Origin: Geosiphon pyriformis
Lineage: Eukaryota > Glomeromycota > Glomeromycetes > Archaeosporales > Geosiphonaceae
Length of the DNA stretch: 64,000 nucleotides
Assembly (NCBI GenBank): GCA_016748015.1
Contig: JAAOMT010000445.1
Location: 67,239 to 131,238 of the forward strand
Direction of reading: 5' to 3'
The translations under genes and the position numbers were made by a program. This document shows, piece by piece, positions 52,261-63,591 of the stretch. Each line of letters opens with the position of its first letter. Position 1 is the stretch's first letter. The notes below the pieces were generated by a model. It worked only from the letters and a program-made list of their open reading frames with translations, was not told the origin of the DNA and did not search any database.

Positions 52261-52861
52261 TTCCTTGTCTATTGTTGTTGAAGTATTTGAGTTATAAGAC
52301 AGGCTGATTTTCGATGAGATAGATGGGTGTTGTTTCAATTTTTTCTGTTGCTTCAGGTTTTCCAAATTCAATTTCATATTCATCACTTTCACTGGGCAAG
52401 GGGATGCTAAGAACATAGCATTCAGAACACCATTGTTCATCACAAGGCATTATGCATTTCTTACATAATTTAATGTTCATTTGTTCTAGCCGTTGAGCTT
52501 GAGCTTCTTTAGTCAGGTAGATGTGACTTGTGATTTGATGGTACACTTCTACTTTATCTTCATAATCAAATCTAGCTAATTCCATGGTGTATTCAATGTA
52601 TTCTGCTTCTTTCATTTGACGAACATTTTCTTTGGTAGCTTTATTAACTAATGTCATTGTTAGATCAAAAATTATTTTAGCATTATGGGGGTAGTGATAA
52701 AGTTTGTTGAGAGCATTGTTGTATGCTGCATCAAAAGGTGTTCCTCTTTTGACTTTTTCTGAAATTGATAAAGCATATTGGCAGGTTTGATTGTAGACTC
52801 CTCCTCTTATTGCTACATCAATCCAATTGCATTTTTCTGATAGCATATCTCTACAAGTCAA
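52258..52861 (-). pseudogene. Gypsy B linker with Cys-rich module
   Basis: A 189-codon frame: MTCRDMLSEKCNWIDVA..., a helical middle (YIEYTMELARFDYEDKVEVY), then CKKCIMPCDEQWCSECY and an acidic tail. The cysteine pattern matches the linker of element A. Upstream (52862-53060) is a second group of Cys residues (CHKxxSLMGAC-type) in broken frames, so a larger zinc-binding region is likely. Confidence 0.65.
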
Positions 52862-53266
52862 ACAAGGGGTGTTGTCCTATTTTCTGCTTCTTTTTATTAA
52901 ATGGCCCCATTGTTCTCTGTGGCAAGCTTTGCAGTAATAACAAGTATGATTTTCATATTCTTCTTCAGGTGAAATGCAGGCTCCCATTAAGGAAAGTTTT
53001 TTGTGGCAGTCCTTACATTTGAGTAGAATGTAAGGGTGTCATTTCTTTGGTTCTGGTTTAGAATATGGGATGTTCCATCCAGAGGTTTCTGGTTCCTCTG
53101 GATATGAGTTTGTTGCAAAATATGTTTGCTCAGTTTCTTCAGCCCAGTTAGATGTTAATTCAAGTACCATAAATGTTTCGACTACAGGCTTTTCTTTCTC
53201 TTCTTCAAATTCGAAGACAGGGGTTTTTTCTGATTGTTTGTTGAATGTACCACAAGTAACAAGTAC

Positions 53267-53620
53267 TCAGGCATGTTGTCCTTGATAGGAGAGTTGTAAT
53301 TCTTGGGTTTCCCAGTTTAATTTTGCATTGGCTTTTTGGAGCCAATTATTTCCGACAAAAGCTTGATACTGGGGCATGTTCATTACAAGAATTTTGACTG
53401 GAATAGTGATTTCATCAAGAGTAAACAGAAAATTGTCAATTTCTTCTACTGGAGTCTTTTTCATGCCATCAGCAATAACGATTACTGTTTGAGCTGGTCA
53501 GTTGACATTTCTCTTTAACTGTTGTATTAACTAGTAGGTAATGATACTTCCAGTGGATCCACTGTCTAAGATCAAGTGAATTGCCTTTTCTTTGACTTCT
53601 GCTTCAGTGTACATAGCAGT
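53267..53620 (-). pseudogene. Gypsy B aspartic protease
   Basis: HLILDSGSTGSIITY-stop (~53550) is a normal retropepsin active site, followed by an intact stretch with FLFTLDEITIPVKILVM and YQAFVGNNWLQKANAKLNWETQELQL. Element A has stops at the Gln of YQAF and at the Trp of NWET. Confidence 0.85.
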
Positions 53621-53892
53621 GATTGCTTTTTGTTCATTGGTGGCTGTATTGCTAAGCAAGAATGGTGACTCATTTGCTTCGAACTCAAAAGAGAATATAT
53701 CTAAAAGGTTGGCATTTTCAGCAATTCTGGCTGGTGGGATTGTGGTAGAAATATAGGAATAATTTTGTTGTCGTGCTGCAGCTCTACCTTCTGAGAGTGC
53801 AGTATGGTGAAAATTCTGTTCTTCAGGTATTGTAAGATAGCTAGGTTGAGTATGATAATGGGTGGGTCTTGGCTGAGCTGGATTTTGGGGAA

Positions 53893-55636
53893 CTAATTGG
53901 TTATTTGGGTTGATTCTGTTGTTGTTTGTTGTGAATCAGTTTTGTGGTGCAAATTGGTTTTGTTAAACCAATCTTCGAGCAGGTACTTAGTAATGTTGAA
54001 TGGGTTGTCAATACTATTGTTGCATTGGCTGTGGAGCAGGTTGATAGTAATCAGTTTAATATTGTGGTTTTGGTGAATAGTAAGTTGGTGATAGTGGTAG
54101 TTGGTAATAAGATTGTTGTGGCGAAGGGTAACATTGATTACTCCTGTTTTGTTGGTCTTATTGTAGCTTTCTGCAATCTCTTTTCTAATGGCCAGGGATT
54201 CCACAGTAATGGTAATTTTAAGGCTGGTTATTAGAGGATAATACGAAGTTGTTTTAATTCCGTCTTTGGGGTGGTTGATATCTTTGGGGTTGCTGTTGTT
54301 GTTGGTTGGTGAAATAGTTTTCGATTTTCTTTGTAAGTTGGTCAATTTTCTCTTCAGCTGTTGAGCTGGTCTTTCTAATGACTAAGTTCATAAGTTTTGT
54401 TTGGCTTCTTTCATGGCCATTTCATATCTGAATGGCAAAGTTTAAATCTTCTGAAGCATGTGGGCAAATCTTTTTAATCAGTTTATCCTTTAAACCAGCA
54501 ATAAATTGATCCAAGATTTGAGCATCAGAATAATAATCATTAGTTTTAAGTTGGTGAATTCATCTAAAAAGTTTGTTGAATTTTCTAATATAAGTCATGA
54601 CAGATTCGGAGGGTTCTTGTTTGATATTACGAAAACAATTTCAAAGTGTAATTGAGGTGTTGTTATTGGTGAATTGTTCTAAGAAAGCAGTTTTGAAAGC
54701 TGTCTAGTCATTAAAAGGGGTGGTCAAGTTTTCAAACCATTCACCTGCTATTTCTTTGAGAAAGTAGGGAATTGTTTTTAACATTCTGACAACATTCCAT
54801 CCATTTGCATCTCCAGCTTTAGTAACTTGGTCGAACTATTCTTGGGAACTGGTCTCAATGTCTTCTCCATTAAATTCAGAATTTTTTGTGATGTATGCTG
54901 TCATTTCGTCTTCTTTGTTTTCACTGTTTATTAATTCTTCTTCAGATATTTCAGAGTTGTTTTCTTTGTTTGCTGCTGTTTTAGAGTGTTCACTTCGATT
55001 TTCAGCTAGAAAGTCAAGGAGATTGGAACTAGTTTGAAGGGGTTCTTGTTGTCTGGTGGGACTTCTGGGTGATGTAAAATCTTCTAGTCTTGCAAATCAA
55101 TTTAAGAGTAAATTAGGTGTTTGTGCTTGTGTAAGTGAAGCTGGAAAAGGTGTGATAGTAAGTGGAAGTTTTGAACTGGTTTCTTGTTCAGATGTTTGTA
55201 AGTGTTTGGCAGTTGTTTTTGGTAGTATTGGAGTATTTGGGGTGGTTTTTGAGTATTGCTTCAATTTTTGTTTGCCTTTGTTGCTTGTTTTTGTCTCTGA
55301 TTCAAAATCAATAGAGTATTAAGACTGCACTAGATATGTTTCTTCACAGTACTTGATAATGTTAAAATTAAGTTCTTGAAAGTAAGTGGCAAGTGTTTTA
55401 CTGTTAAGGTCTTCAGTTTCCAACTGTGAATAGTGTACTAAATTATTGTAAAGATTGTTTCTAACTTTTGAGATATTGTAATTTTCAAAAAGATAATTGT
55501 TGATGCAGTTTTCAATGTATTGGTATATTGATTTCTTGACAACATTAATTCCATCTGGAATGTTGAATCTTTGCTTGCAGTGAGTGTAAATTGACTGGTA
55601 ATACTCTAGAGTTGTTGCATCTAGTGTGGTCACCAC
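53893..55636 (-). pseudogene. Gypsy B gag
   Basis: The N-terminal part (55636-55319) reads TTLDATTLEYYQSIYTHCKQ...GINVVKKSIYQYIENCINNYLF, matching element A gag. The central part (54900-54370, with stops) matches the capsid-like region (TAFKTAFLEQFTNN, KLFRWIHQLKTN, QILDQFIAGLKDKLIKKI). The C-terminal Asn/Gln-rich tail lies at 54345-53893. The first codons are GTG GTG after CAAA and no ATG precedes them in this frame. Confidence 0.75.
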
Positions 55637-55681
55637 TTTGAAGTAGTTTTTGCTGTGTTGTTTTTGTAGGAGAGCACCAAA

Positions 55682-56651
55682 TGTTACCGGAGGTTTTTGG
55701 TTTCTTCTTAGCTCTTGTATGTTTGTTGTAATGCTGTTAATTCACGACTATGGGAAGTGTTTGAACCTCCAATAACTGAATTTTATCTTCAAATTATCTC
55801 TTATAATTTGAACTGCTGGGCTTATAAGTGGAATGGCCAATTCTGTCATGTAGTTACATTGTAATAAACGTCAACTTTTTCCCAGGAATTGCTCGTCTGG
55901 AAGCTCACTAAAAATGTGTAGTTACTTTGCTGTGAAAGTCAACTCTTCTACAGGAATCTCGTCTGTAGGCTATCCTAATGATTATAATAAGAAAATAAAA
56001 GAAAAAAAATAAAAGAAATGTAAAAGAAATAGAATTCTGTCAAGGGAAACATTTTCTATCCAGGTCTGGAGTCACTAACAGTTTACTGAAATTGGTAGCT
56101 AATTAATTTCAAAATGTTAGTTGGATTTTGGGGATTTTTTCAAGTGCAATAATTAAAGAATTTGGTTTTTCGAATTATTTGATATTTATTTCTTTTTGTG
56201 TGTGTAGAAATAGTTCTAAGTAATAAATCTAAAGTAAGATATATTTTTTTGAAAAGAGAAGCTCTTCTTTTATACAACTTATTGTAACACTATTCTATGA
56301 ACTTGAACTTTGTTCTTTTCTACAATTTCACTGAACTAAAAATACATTTCGGCAAACTACAAGTTATTTCTGTGAACTATTAGATATTTCAGTAAACTGT
56401 CAATTATTTTGGCAAATTTCTACAAATTTCGGCGAACTTTTGAATGTCACATATTTCGGGGTATTGCATAATTGATCATCACACTTAGGTTATATTTGTG
56501 TTATGTACAAATTGGGTTATTAATTAAATGATAATTTCAGACATTTTGCTAATGTAATAGATGATAATTTGAAATAATAATATATGCTAATTAATGATAG
56601 GAATAAAGATAATTTCATGCTAAATAATATCTCTAATTTTGTTTGGTAACA
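55682..56651 (-). repeat. 5' LTR of Gypsy B
   Basis: 970 bp, on plus TGTTACCGG...GGTAACA. It is followed on the minus strand by ttTGGTGCTCTCCTACAA, a plausible primer-binding site (TGG pairs with tRNA CCA). Confidence 0.9.
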
Positions 56652-56655
56652 ACAT

Positions 56656-56953
56656 GTAATTGCTTATGTTAGTAGAAGTCTCAGTATAACAGAGCAAAAC
56701 TATGCAGCACACAAACTGGAATGCTTAGCAGTAGTCTGGAGTTGTGTTTACTTTGACATATATTTATGGTACAAACCTTTTGATATTACCACAGATCATA
56801 GAGGTCTGGTCTGGTTAAATAACAAGAAAGCGCTGAAAAAAAAATACACCAGATGGTCACAAATATTAGCACTATATAATTATATCATCAAATACAAAAA
56901 AGGTACCAAAAATGCCAATGCTGACTGTTTGTTAAGAATAAGACACACATAAA
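56656..56953 (+). pseudogene. Gypsy A RNase H, second half
   Basis: Starts VIAYVSRSLSITEQNYAAHKLE and runs through LAVVWSCVYFDIYLW, TDHRGLVWL and NANADCLLRIR to a TAA at 56950. Joined to 46783 (NDNGREH) across the element B insertion it forms a normal Gypsy RNase H. This is direct evidence for nesting. Confidence 0.9.
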
Positions 56954-57049
56954 AATCATGAATCCATCCATCAATTAGAGTATTTGACAAAACAACAATC
57001 TAACAATTAGAAAGTTTTATTGGAAAAACCAACAATACATTCAATTCAA

Positions 57050-57275
57050 AAAGCAGTTTACAGAATTTTTAAAGCATTTGAAAAATTGTCACAAAGTATT
57101 ACTAGATCCAACCATAAACATAATAACAACCAACAGTATTAGACAACTTACCAACTTACAATTTCAAGAATTACAACAACAAGTTAATAATACAGTATTG
57201 GATTACTATAGCAACTTAGAATTCAATAAAAAAATTAACTTTGATTTTGACAGAGCTCAATTTTGAAAGGAGGGA
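57050..57275 (+). pseudogene. Gypsy A ORF3 tail and polypurine tract
   Basis: FLKHLKNCHKVLLDPTIN then QLTNLQFQELQQQV and VLDYYSNLEF align with the end of ORF3 in B and C (FHICENVLQNPI, LTELKFQQFSNQ, ILDYYLEI). It ends AGAGCTCAATTTTGAAAGGAGGGA, with the purine tract at 57265-57275 directly before the LTR. The front of ORF3 and all of integrase are missing: RNase H ends only ~100 bp upstream. Confidence 0.75.
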
Positions 57276-57279
57276 ATAA

Positions 57280-58076
57280 TATTACAGTTCAAAAATTTAA
57301 TAGAAATTATAAATAATATAAATTAGCCAATCATGAAATAGCACAGCAACAATTTATAAAAAGAAATGATTTACAAATAACAGCAAGCACTATTGTACAA
57401 AAGCAGTAAGCACTATTATGCAAAAGCAGCAAGCACTATTTAGAAATAACAAAAATAAAGTATTATAAGACGTTATTTTGTAAAACAATAATTATATATA
57501 TATACAATAATTTTTAATGATGAAAAAGAACAAGTTTTAACTAGAAACAACAAATATCTAAATAAAATTTTATTCAAAAAAAAAAGAATTAATAAAAATA
57601 ATAAATTGAATGAATATCACAATTATGAGATTAACAATAGAATTCACATACCCTCTTTAACAAATAAAACTATCATTCTATCTTTGAACTTTTTGGAAGA
57701 ATAATCCCTAATCAAGATTATTCATGTGGTTACTAATTAAATTGAAAAAGCTTTATTATATACTTAAGAAAATTGTGAAAAGACTATTAACACTCTGTGT
57801 TTCTAGATTAAAGAAACACATCAGGCAATTGCAAGGATAGCCTCAAAAAAAACTCCAAACAGTGGGTAGATTTCAGATTAACTTCTGGGAAAGAGTATAC
57901 AACATACAAAGACAACTAGAATTAAAGAAAAGATTTATATCACAACATCAAGAGAAAACTTTCAGTATATTATTATTAATATCCAACACATAAAATAGAG
58001 AAACTCATGAGAGACTGATTGCAATTAAAATGAAAGATCAATAATTAAAATATACCAAGAAAACACTCTCATAACA
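57280..58076 (+). repeat. 3' LTR of Gypsy A
   Basis: 797 bp. Starts TATTACAG (the 5' copy has TGTTACAG, a G-to-A change in the terminal dinucleotide) and ends CATAACA followed by ATGC. It has one more 'agcaagcactatt' minisatellite unit than the 5' LTR. Confidence 0.9.
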
Positions 58077-58080
58077 ATGC

Positions 58081-59860
58081 CAAAGAAATCCTGTCTGAAA
58101 AAATCTTAGAAAGTATCTTGTGGGCAGTCTTAATCAAGGCAATAGGTCGGGTGTTTGTAAGAACCCCCTTCCACTCATAGGACTTGGGAATCATCGAAAC
58201 CCAGGCTTTCTTCCAAGCACCTGGCACTGACTTATGGGTCAAACAAAAATTCAGAAGAACCAAAAGCATATCCAAAACCAATTTGTCGCAATGCTTCCAA
58301 AGCTCATTTGAGATCCCAGAAAGACCGGCAGCCTTGCCATCAGGTAGATCAAAAATCACACTAAGCAACTCATCAAAACCAACTGAACACATCACATTCA
58401 AAAAAGTATTGTTAAAAACGTAATCCAAAGGCCAATATTGACGAGACCATAATTCAGAAAAATTTTCTACCACTTCGCATTTTCTAGTCCAGCCCTTCAT
58501 AATAACATTCACTCTGGCTTTAACCAGATTGGGTTCTAAAATCAGTTCATTTTTAATCATCAGATGGTCTAAAACCACCTTTCGAAAAAGATGCTTTAAC
58601 ATGCTTTTTATTGTGTAACTTTTATTGGCCACAAAATTTTCCATTCGTTTATCAACAGCTAATATAATTCTTGACTTCTTAGCTTGCAAAAACTTAGCAA
58701 GCTTGGATGCATAATATGATTTTTACACACTGAAAAGAGCCAAACATACACAATTAAAATCCACACCAGAATCTAACAGAGCCCAAACAAGCAAAGCTTT
58801 AACAGCATTCAAAGACTCCCAGTAATCCATTAAAATTTCAAACACACCACAAACACCCCTATGCAAAACCTTGGCAATTCTCAACACCAACACCTCAAGC
58901 TTATGGAACTTAGAAGATTCTTTGGTAAAGATACTGTCATACTCTTTGAACCATTTTTTCTTAAAAACTTCATTTGCTGAGAGACACATCACCCTGCACA
59001 CAACATCTCACATGGCATCCAGATCTGAGAATTTTGCAGCAGCAGCAAACTTATCAAAAAACATCACAGCATTGGCTAGAATAGCATTTTTAAACTTAGT
59101 TTATTCACTCTTATCTGCACACTTAAAATCAAATTTCCAACAATCCTTATTTGCTTGCTTGTGAAAAAAATTCAGCTGAACATCCAAAAGCTCACCCAAA
59201 CCTATAGACATTGAAACAGCCTGATAATCTATATCAAAATATTTGCTGATCTCAGAAACATCATGATGTACTATTACACTGACCAGATTTGAAGAGACAA
59301 ACACATAATTAATTGTTTTTTTTACATTCCTTGAATTTTCCTATGTGGAATTCTCTGCGACTGAACTGCCCAATAAAGAATTGACCAACTCCAGACTGAG
59401 ACACTTTTTGAAACTAGCATATTTATGTGAACCATTCTCATTAAAATCTTCACCAAGAACGACAAAAGAAAATTCATTTAAAGCCTTTACAATGAAAGAG
59501 TTGATTTTGTTAGCCTGAGAGAAACAAACCACTGAAGAAGCACCAATATAAAGGCCCAAAATAGATACAGAAAGTTTATTCTTAAAAAGTAGCTTAATGG
59601 ACAGGAGCTGACCAGGCACCTCAGTAACTTTGCACACATGTCTTGCCAAAGAAATGTCCATGATAACCACAATGCCAGAGTCTATATAACTAGAATCTAA
59701 ACCAGAGGTGAACACCTAGATATCATCAAACTTATTCATAATCCATGGGCAAATTTTACTCTTTAATTTGGTCTCAGTAACAATAGAAATCAAATTGTTT
59801 GTTTCCTTATGCCAATGAATTATATTATCCTGTTTTGCAAGATTGTTTATGCTCCTTACA
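58081..59860 (-). pseudogene. LINE copy 1 endonuclease and N-terminal half of RT
   Basis: Minus pieces 59715-59341 (APE-type endonuclease with VVLGEDFNENGS), 59304-59101, 59001-58723 and 58689-58069 (RT N-terminal domain: FDELLSVIFDLPDGKAAGLSGISNELWKH, PGAWKKAWVSMIPK, NTRPIALIKTAHKILSKIFSDRIS). Stops separate the pieces. The last one is cut by Gypsy A. Confidence 0.85.
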
Positions 59861-59891
59861 TTGCACATGGCAATCTTCTATACCAAAACAC

Positions 59892-61824
59892 TCATTGAGA
59901 AGTAGAGACAGCCGATGAACCCATACCTGAGCACAAACAGTCTAATTTTTCCAAAACAGATTCAACTGAAACTTTTAAAGCCACCATCTTGGATTCCAAA
60001 CCACCAATTTTAGTAGTCAAAACCTTAGAACCACTTGAACTTATGACAGAAGCTGTATCATTAATGACTGGAGGAGAGAGATTGGAAATCACTGAAGCAT
60101 TATCCAAAACCATATTCAAATCCAAACCAGAAACCACAGACATTGGAACTGCCAGGGGAGAAGCATCAGATATAGTTGTCAAGGGCACCAGTTTTATGGA
60201 ACCCAATTTCTCCAAAATACCAGAAACCTGGTCAGCCAAAAGTTCCAGAGTGTGTTTTAAAGAAGCCAAACAACCATACACATTACAATTACCAGACAAA
60301 GCAGAAGCAAATAGAGAGGTTTCAGCAACAAGAGACAGGACAGTACCAAAAGAAACTGAGAAAGCCACATGAGAAAAGAAGCCACCAGTAATCTGAGCCC
60401 AAGTTCTACCACCAAAAAAAACTGAACAGACAATAAAAGCTTGTTTTTTCTTATAAATATCAGTCAGATAGACCCGATCCTGATCAGTCACCACTTACTT
60501 CCCACAAATTCCAGAAATCTCACCAGATGAACACACATCAGAGATGTAACCAAATTGTCTACATTTGGTGCAACAAGCCAGAGAAAGACCAGCCTATCAC
60601 AAATTCACACTCTTAAAAACTGGATCAGAACCAATTGCAGTCAACTTAGATTTTTTATCAGCAAAACAAACTACAGCACATCTGTCATGAACATAAGAAT
60701 TAGGATTGCGACCAATAAAACAGGTCTTCCCACCATATAAATCAAGTAAACCAGACAAATTATGAGCAGTGGTGCCAACTGGCAAAGTATAGAGCAAGGT
60801 CTTATGCTGATTCCTAAACATCCAAGATTGTTTATCTTCAACAGCCAATGCCATCCACACAGAATTTTTTCTCATGAGAACAGACTATTTAGAAGCAACT
60901 GAACTAGCCACTTCTGATAATTCAAACTTGACCAAAGCTTTCTGCCACAAACCAATCAATTGTATCTTAATCGACACAATCTTACCAAACTTAGCAAAAA
61001 CTGATTTAACTGCTAATCTAAGAAGATCTACTGAAATTTTTTTGATAATTATTTCCTAATTTGAATAAATGCCTAACTTTTTAACATCATTATTTATTAA
61101 AATCTTCTCACAGATTGCCAATTCCTTAGCTTTGTTAAGATTCAACTCAGAAGTAAAAGATAATCTGACAATCTCTGAGAATTTTGAGAGAGTAGAAGCT
61201 CCCCTAAAACCATCCACATAATAAAAAATTTTTTTAATTGAAATTAATTTGTCACTAACAGTTTTTCCTGGAATAACCAAAAGCTCAATATCTAGTGCAA
61301 AAAATTTTACAGGTTCATTTCCCCAGACCACATAACTTGACAGATGGTAGCCAATTGGGTCTAACAAATTTAGGCATTGAGAGCACCAACTCAGTATCAT
61401 TGTCATTTATATTCACAAAAAAAGAGATTTTTGGTGGTTGTCCCAAGACATAAGTTCTTGTTTGTGCTTTCCTAGGAGTAGTGTCATTTATTATGTCATC
61501 TATTTCAGAAGTGTTAGAATCAACGTAGCTTGTCTCTTTAGCAAACATATTTCTCATGTTCTTTACATCTGAAATTTTGCTTACACTGTTATTTTCACTC
61601 TCCACTTCATTTTTCCAAGACTTTTTGCATCTATTCTCATCAACTAGCAATATTTTAACAGGCATAGGGCCAGCCAACAACTCCATCACATCTCCAACAA
61701 CAACAGATTTCTTAGGCTTTTTGTATAAAGAGCTATAAGTGTACACACTTTTTACATACTTTTTTTTGGTGTTAAAACGGGTCCTCAAACCAGCCGAATC
61801 CAAACCAGAGCCACCAGCAGACAA
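59892..61824 (-). pseudogene. LINE copy 1 ORF1 (nucleic-acid-binding) region
   Basis: Minus pieces 61824-61315 (MSAGGSGLDSAGLRTRFNTKK..., basic and Ser-rich), 61406-61056, 60875-60597 and 60494-59892. Between 60597 and 60530 a CTKCRQFGYISDVC motif is a CCHC zinc knuckle with His changed to Tyr. The LINE's product would be an RNA-binding ORF1 protein. The start ATG at 61824 follows the conserved 5' leader. Broken by stops and one frameshift near 61350. Confidence 0.75.
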
Positions 61825-62079
61825 GTCTACCAGTTTTATAACAACAAAGACAGATGTATTAAAAGAAATAACTACAAAAAAACAAAGAAAAAAAAAGAAA
61901 AAAAGGTGTTAAATCTTTGATAAATCTCCACTCTCGTTGTGGTTAGGAAATCAACAACAAAAAAAATTTTTATTTTAAAATTTTTTATACTTTTTTTGAA
62001 TTATTATTAAAATTTTTGGCATTTTTAGAATTTTTGAAATCTCTTTTAATATTTTTAAAATTTTTAATATATATATTTT

Positions 62080-62335
62080 TTTATTAATAATTTTACAAAT
62101 AAAGCCCAATCACTATTTAGTACATAGACCCAAAATAAGTGGCTTAAACTAAATACAATTTACATTTTTACTACATATAGCCAGTCATTCAGGCCAGACA
62201 AGACAACACTACATATCTATATTAATATAAGTATCACTACTCAAACCAGAAAAAAAATGGCATATTTTGCATCTACAAAAACTAACAGCAAAGGATTCTA
62301 AAACACCAAACATACAAACCACTTTATCTAATAAT
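62080..62335 (-). mobile_element. LINE copy 3, 5'-truncated 3' end (~250 bp)
   Basis: The sequence after a T-run (62076-62081) matches the 3' ends of LINE copies 1 and 2: 'ggcttaaactaaatac', 'actacatatagccagtcattcaggcca' and 'acaacactacatatctatat'. Homology fades at about 62335. Short 5'-truncated copies are the usual product of incomplete LINE reverse transcription. Confidence 0.7.
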
Positions 62336-63591
62336 ATAGATATTATACTGTTTTTTGATATTATATTATTTACTAACTTTTAATATTTAATTATTTATTT
62401 ATATATATTAACTATTAATTATTTTTTTATATTACTTTATAAATAATATATTTTTTTTAATATTAAATTTTATTAAAATCCAGCAAATTTTTTCTTAAAT
62501 AAATTCAATTTTTTTTTATATAATTATGTTGAAAACTTTTATTTTCAATTTTTTAAACTGTAAATTAATTATTTTTTTTTAATTAGTTTATTGTTAATAT
62601 CTTTATAATTATTAAAATTATATTACTTATTTTTAATCTATAATACTAGTAATTTTGATTAAATAATTCAGTTTTAGTATTGTTTTTTCCAAATAACTTT
62701 ATTTTTTAATTCTTTTTAATAATAATTATAACTTAATTAGTAACAATAATTTTTAAAAAATTACAATAATTAATTACATATTTTAATATACTTTAAAATT
62801 GGTTTTATTTTATATTTTGTATATATTTTATAGAATAAATCAAATTTTTATTTTTCAACATGTTTTTAATATAAAATTTAACCACAAAAATCAAAAACTT
62901 AATTAATATATCTTTAAACATTAAAAAATTATCATTTTTTAATATTTTATTTTTTTACAACTTTAAATATATAATTAAATAATATTTTAAATAGATTTTT
63001 AATTAATATTATAAGTATTATATTTGTATTTTTTTATTATAATTGTTTTTTAAATTTTAATATTAATAAATAATTTTATATTAATTATTAATAACTTTAA
63101 TTTTTAATTAAAAACTTTTAAATTTAAAAAATACATATACTTAAATAATTATATATTTTAAAATTTTTTTAATTAAATTGTTAAATCAATAAAAAATAGA
63201 TAATTATAGTAAATATTTCATATTTAAATATTGTTTCATTTATCAAAAAAAATTTTAATTGTTTTGTCATCTGATTTTAAAATTAAGATTTTGTAATCTC
63301 CCAAAAATATTGGTAAATATTTATGAATGTCAGTTAATAGTGATAGTTAAATATTGTTGCAAGAATAAAAAAATGATAAGATTAAAATCTTTTCCTGCTC
63401 ACAAATTCTTCGATCGCCGAGACAAATAGCGTCATTTGGGAAATTTGTATGATGTTTTGGTGATTTTTAAGGTTGTTGACTTTTTCAAAAAAGATAATTT
63501 ATAACTTGAAGAAAGAAAGATTCACTTGCTAAATCAAAGTCCACATGGTGTATCCTGGACCTTCGTTGGAAATGTTAGTTCGAATCCAGAC
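62336..63591. other. AT-rich spacer and 3' region of the A49 gene
   Basis: 62340-63300 is almost pure A/T with no open frame or recognisable repeat. Composition normalises at about 63400, where the 3' flank of the A49 gene begins. Confidence 0.6.

Larger units (their letters stand above)
46787..56651 (-). mobile_element. Gypsy element B (LTR retrotransposon), nested in Gypsy A
   Basis: LTRs at 55682-56651 (5') and 46787-47767 (3'). TSD ACAT at 46783-46786 and 56652-56655. LTR ends are TGTTAC...GTAACA. Coding order on minus: gag, protease, Cys-rich linker, dUTPase, RT, RNase H, integrase, ORF3. Length 9.87 kb. It is the most complete Gypsy in the window but also broken by stops and catalytic substitutions. 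LTR structure is shared with element C and the 26.9-kb solo relic. Confidence 0.92.
40505..58076 (+). mobile_element. Gypsy element A (LTR retrotransposon), nested in LINE copy 1
   Basis: LTRs at 40505-41291 and 57280-58076. TSD ATGC at 40501-40504 and 58077-58080. LTR ends are TGTTACAG and CATAACA (3' copy TATTACAG). Internal order on plus: gag, protease, Cys-rich linker, dUTPase, RT, RNase H (split by element B at 46787-56651), ORF3 tail, PPT. It has no integrase. Excluding element B it is ~7.7 kb. Many nonsense codons and several frameshifts make it non-functional. Confidence 0.92.
37500..61965 (-). mobile_element. LINE copy 1, ~6.9 kb, nearly full length, split by Gypsy A
   Basis: A minus-strand non-LTR retrotransposon with ORF1 (zinc-knuckle), APE-type endonuclease, RT and RNase H. 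Its 3' end carries a poly-A tail (T-run on plus, 37500-37509) and its 5' end is near 61965. It is interrupted within RT by Gypsy A at 40505-58076. Removing that insertion and one ATGC copy joins ...FSDRISLAC to NTFDILQRDNFSV without a frame break. The coding frames now contain several stops, so this copy is dead. The family strongly resembles the LINEs I know from Rhizophagus. Confidence 0.85.

Noticed and set aside
46787-56651. Copia-type or chromovirus assignment for the nested LTR element
   Set aside because: RT and RNase H precede integrase (Gypsy order), and the integrase C-terminus is GPY/F-like without a chromodomain.
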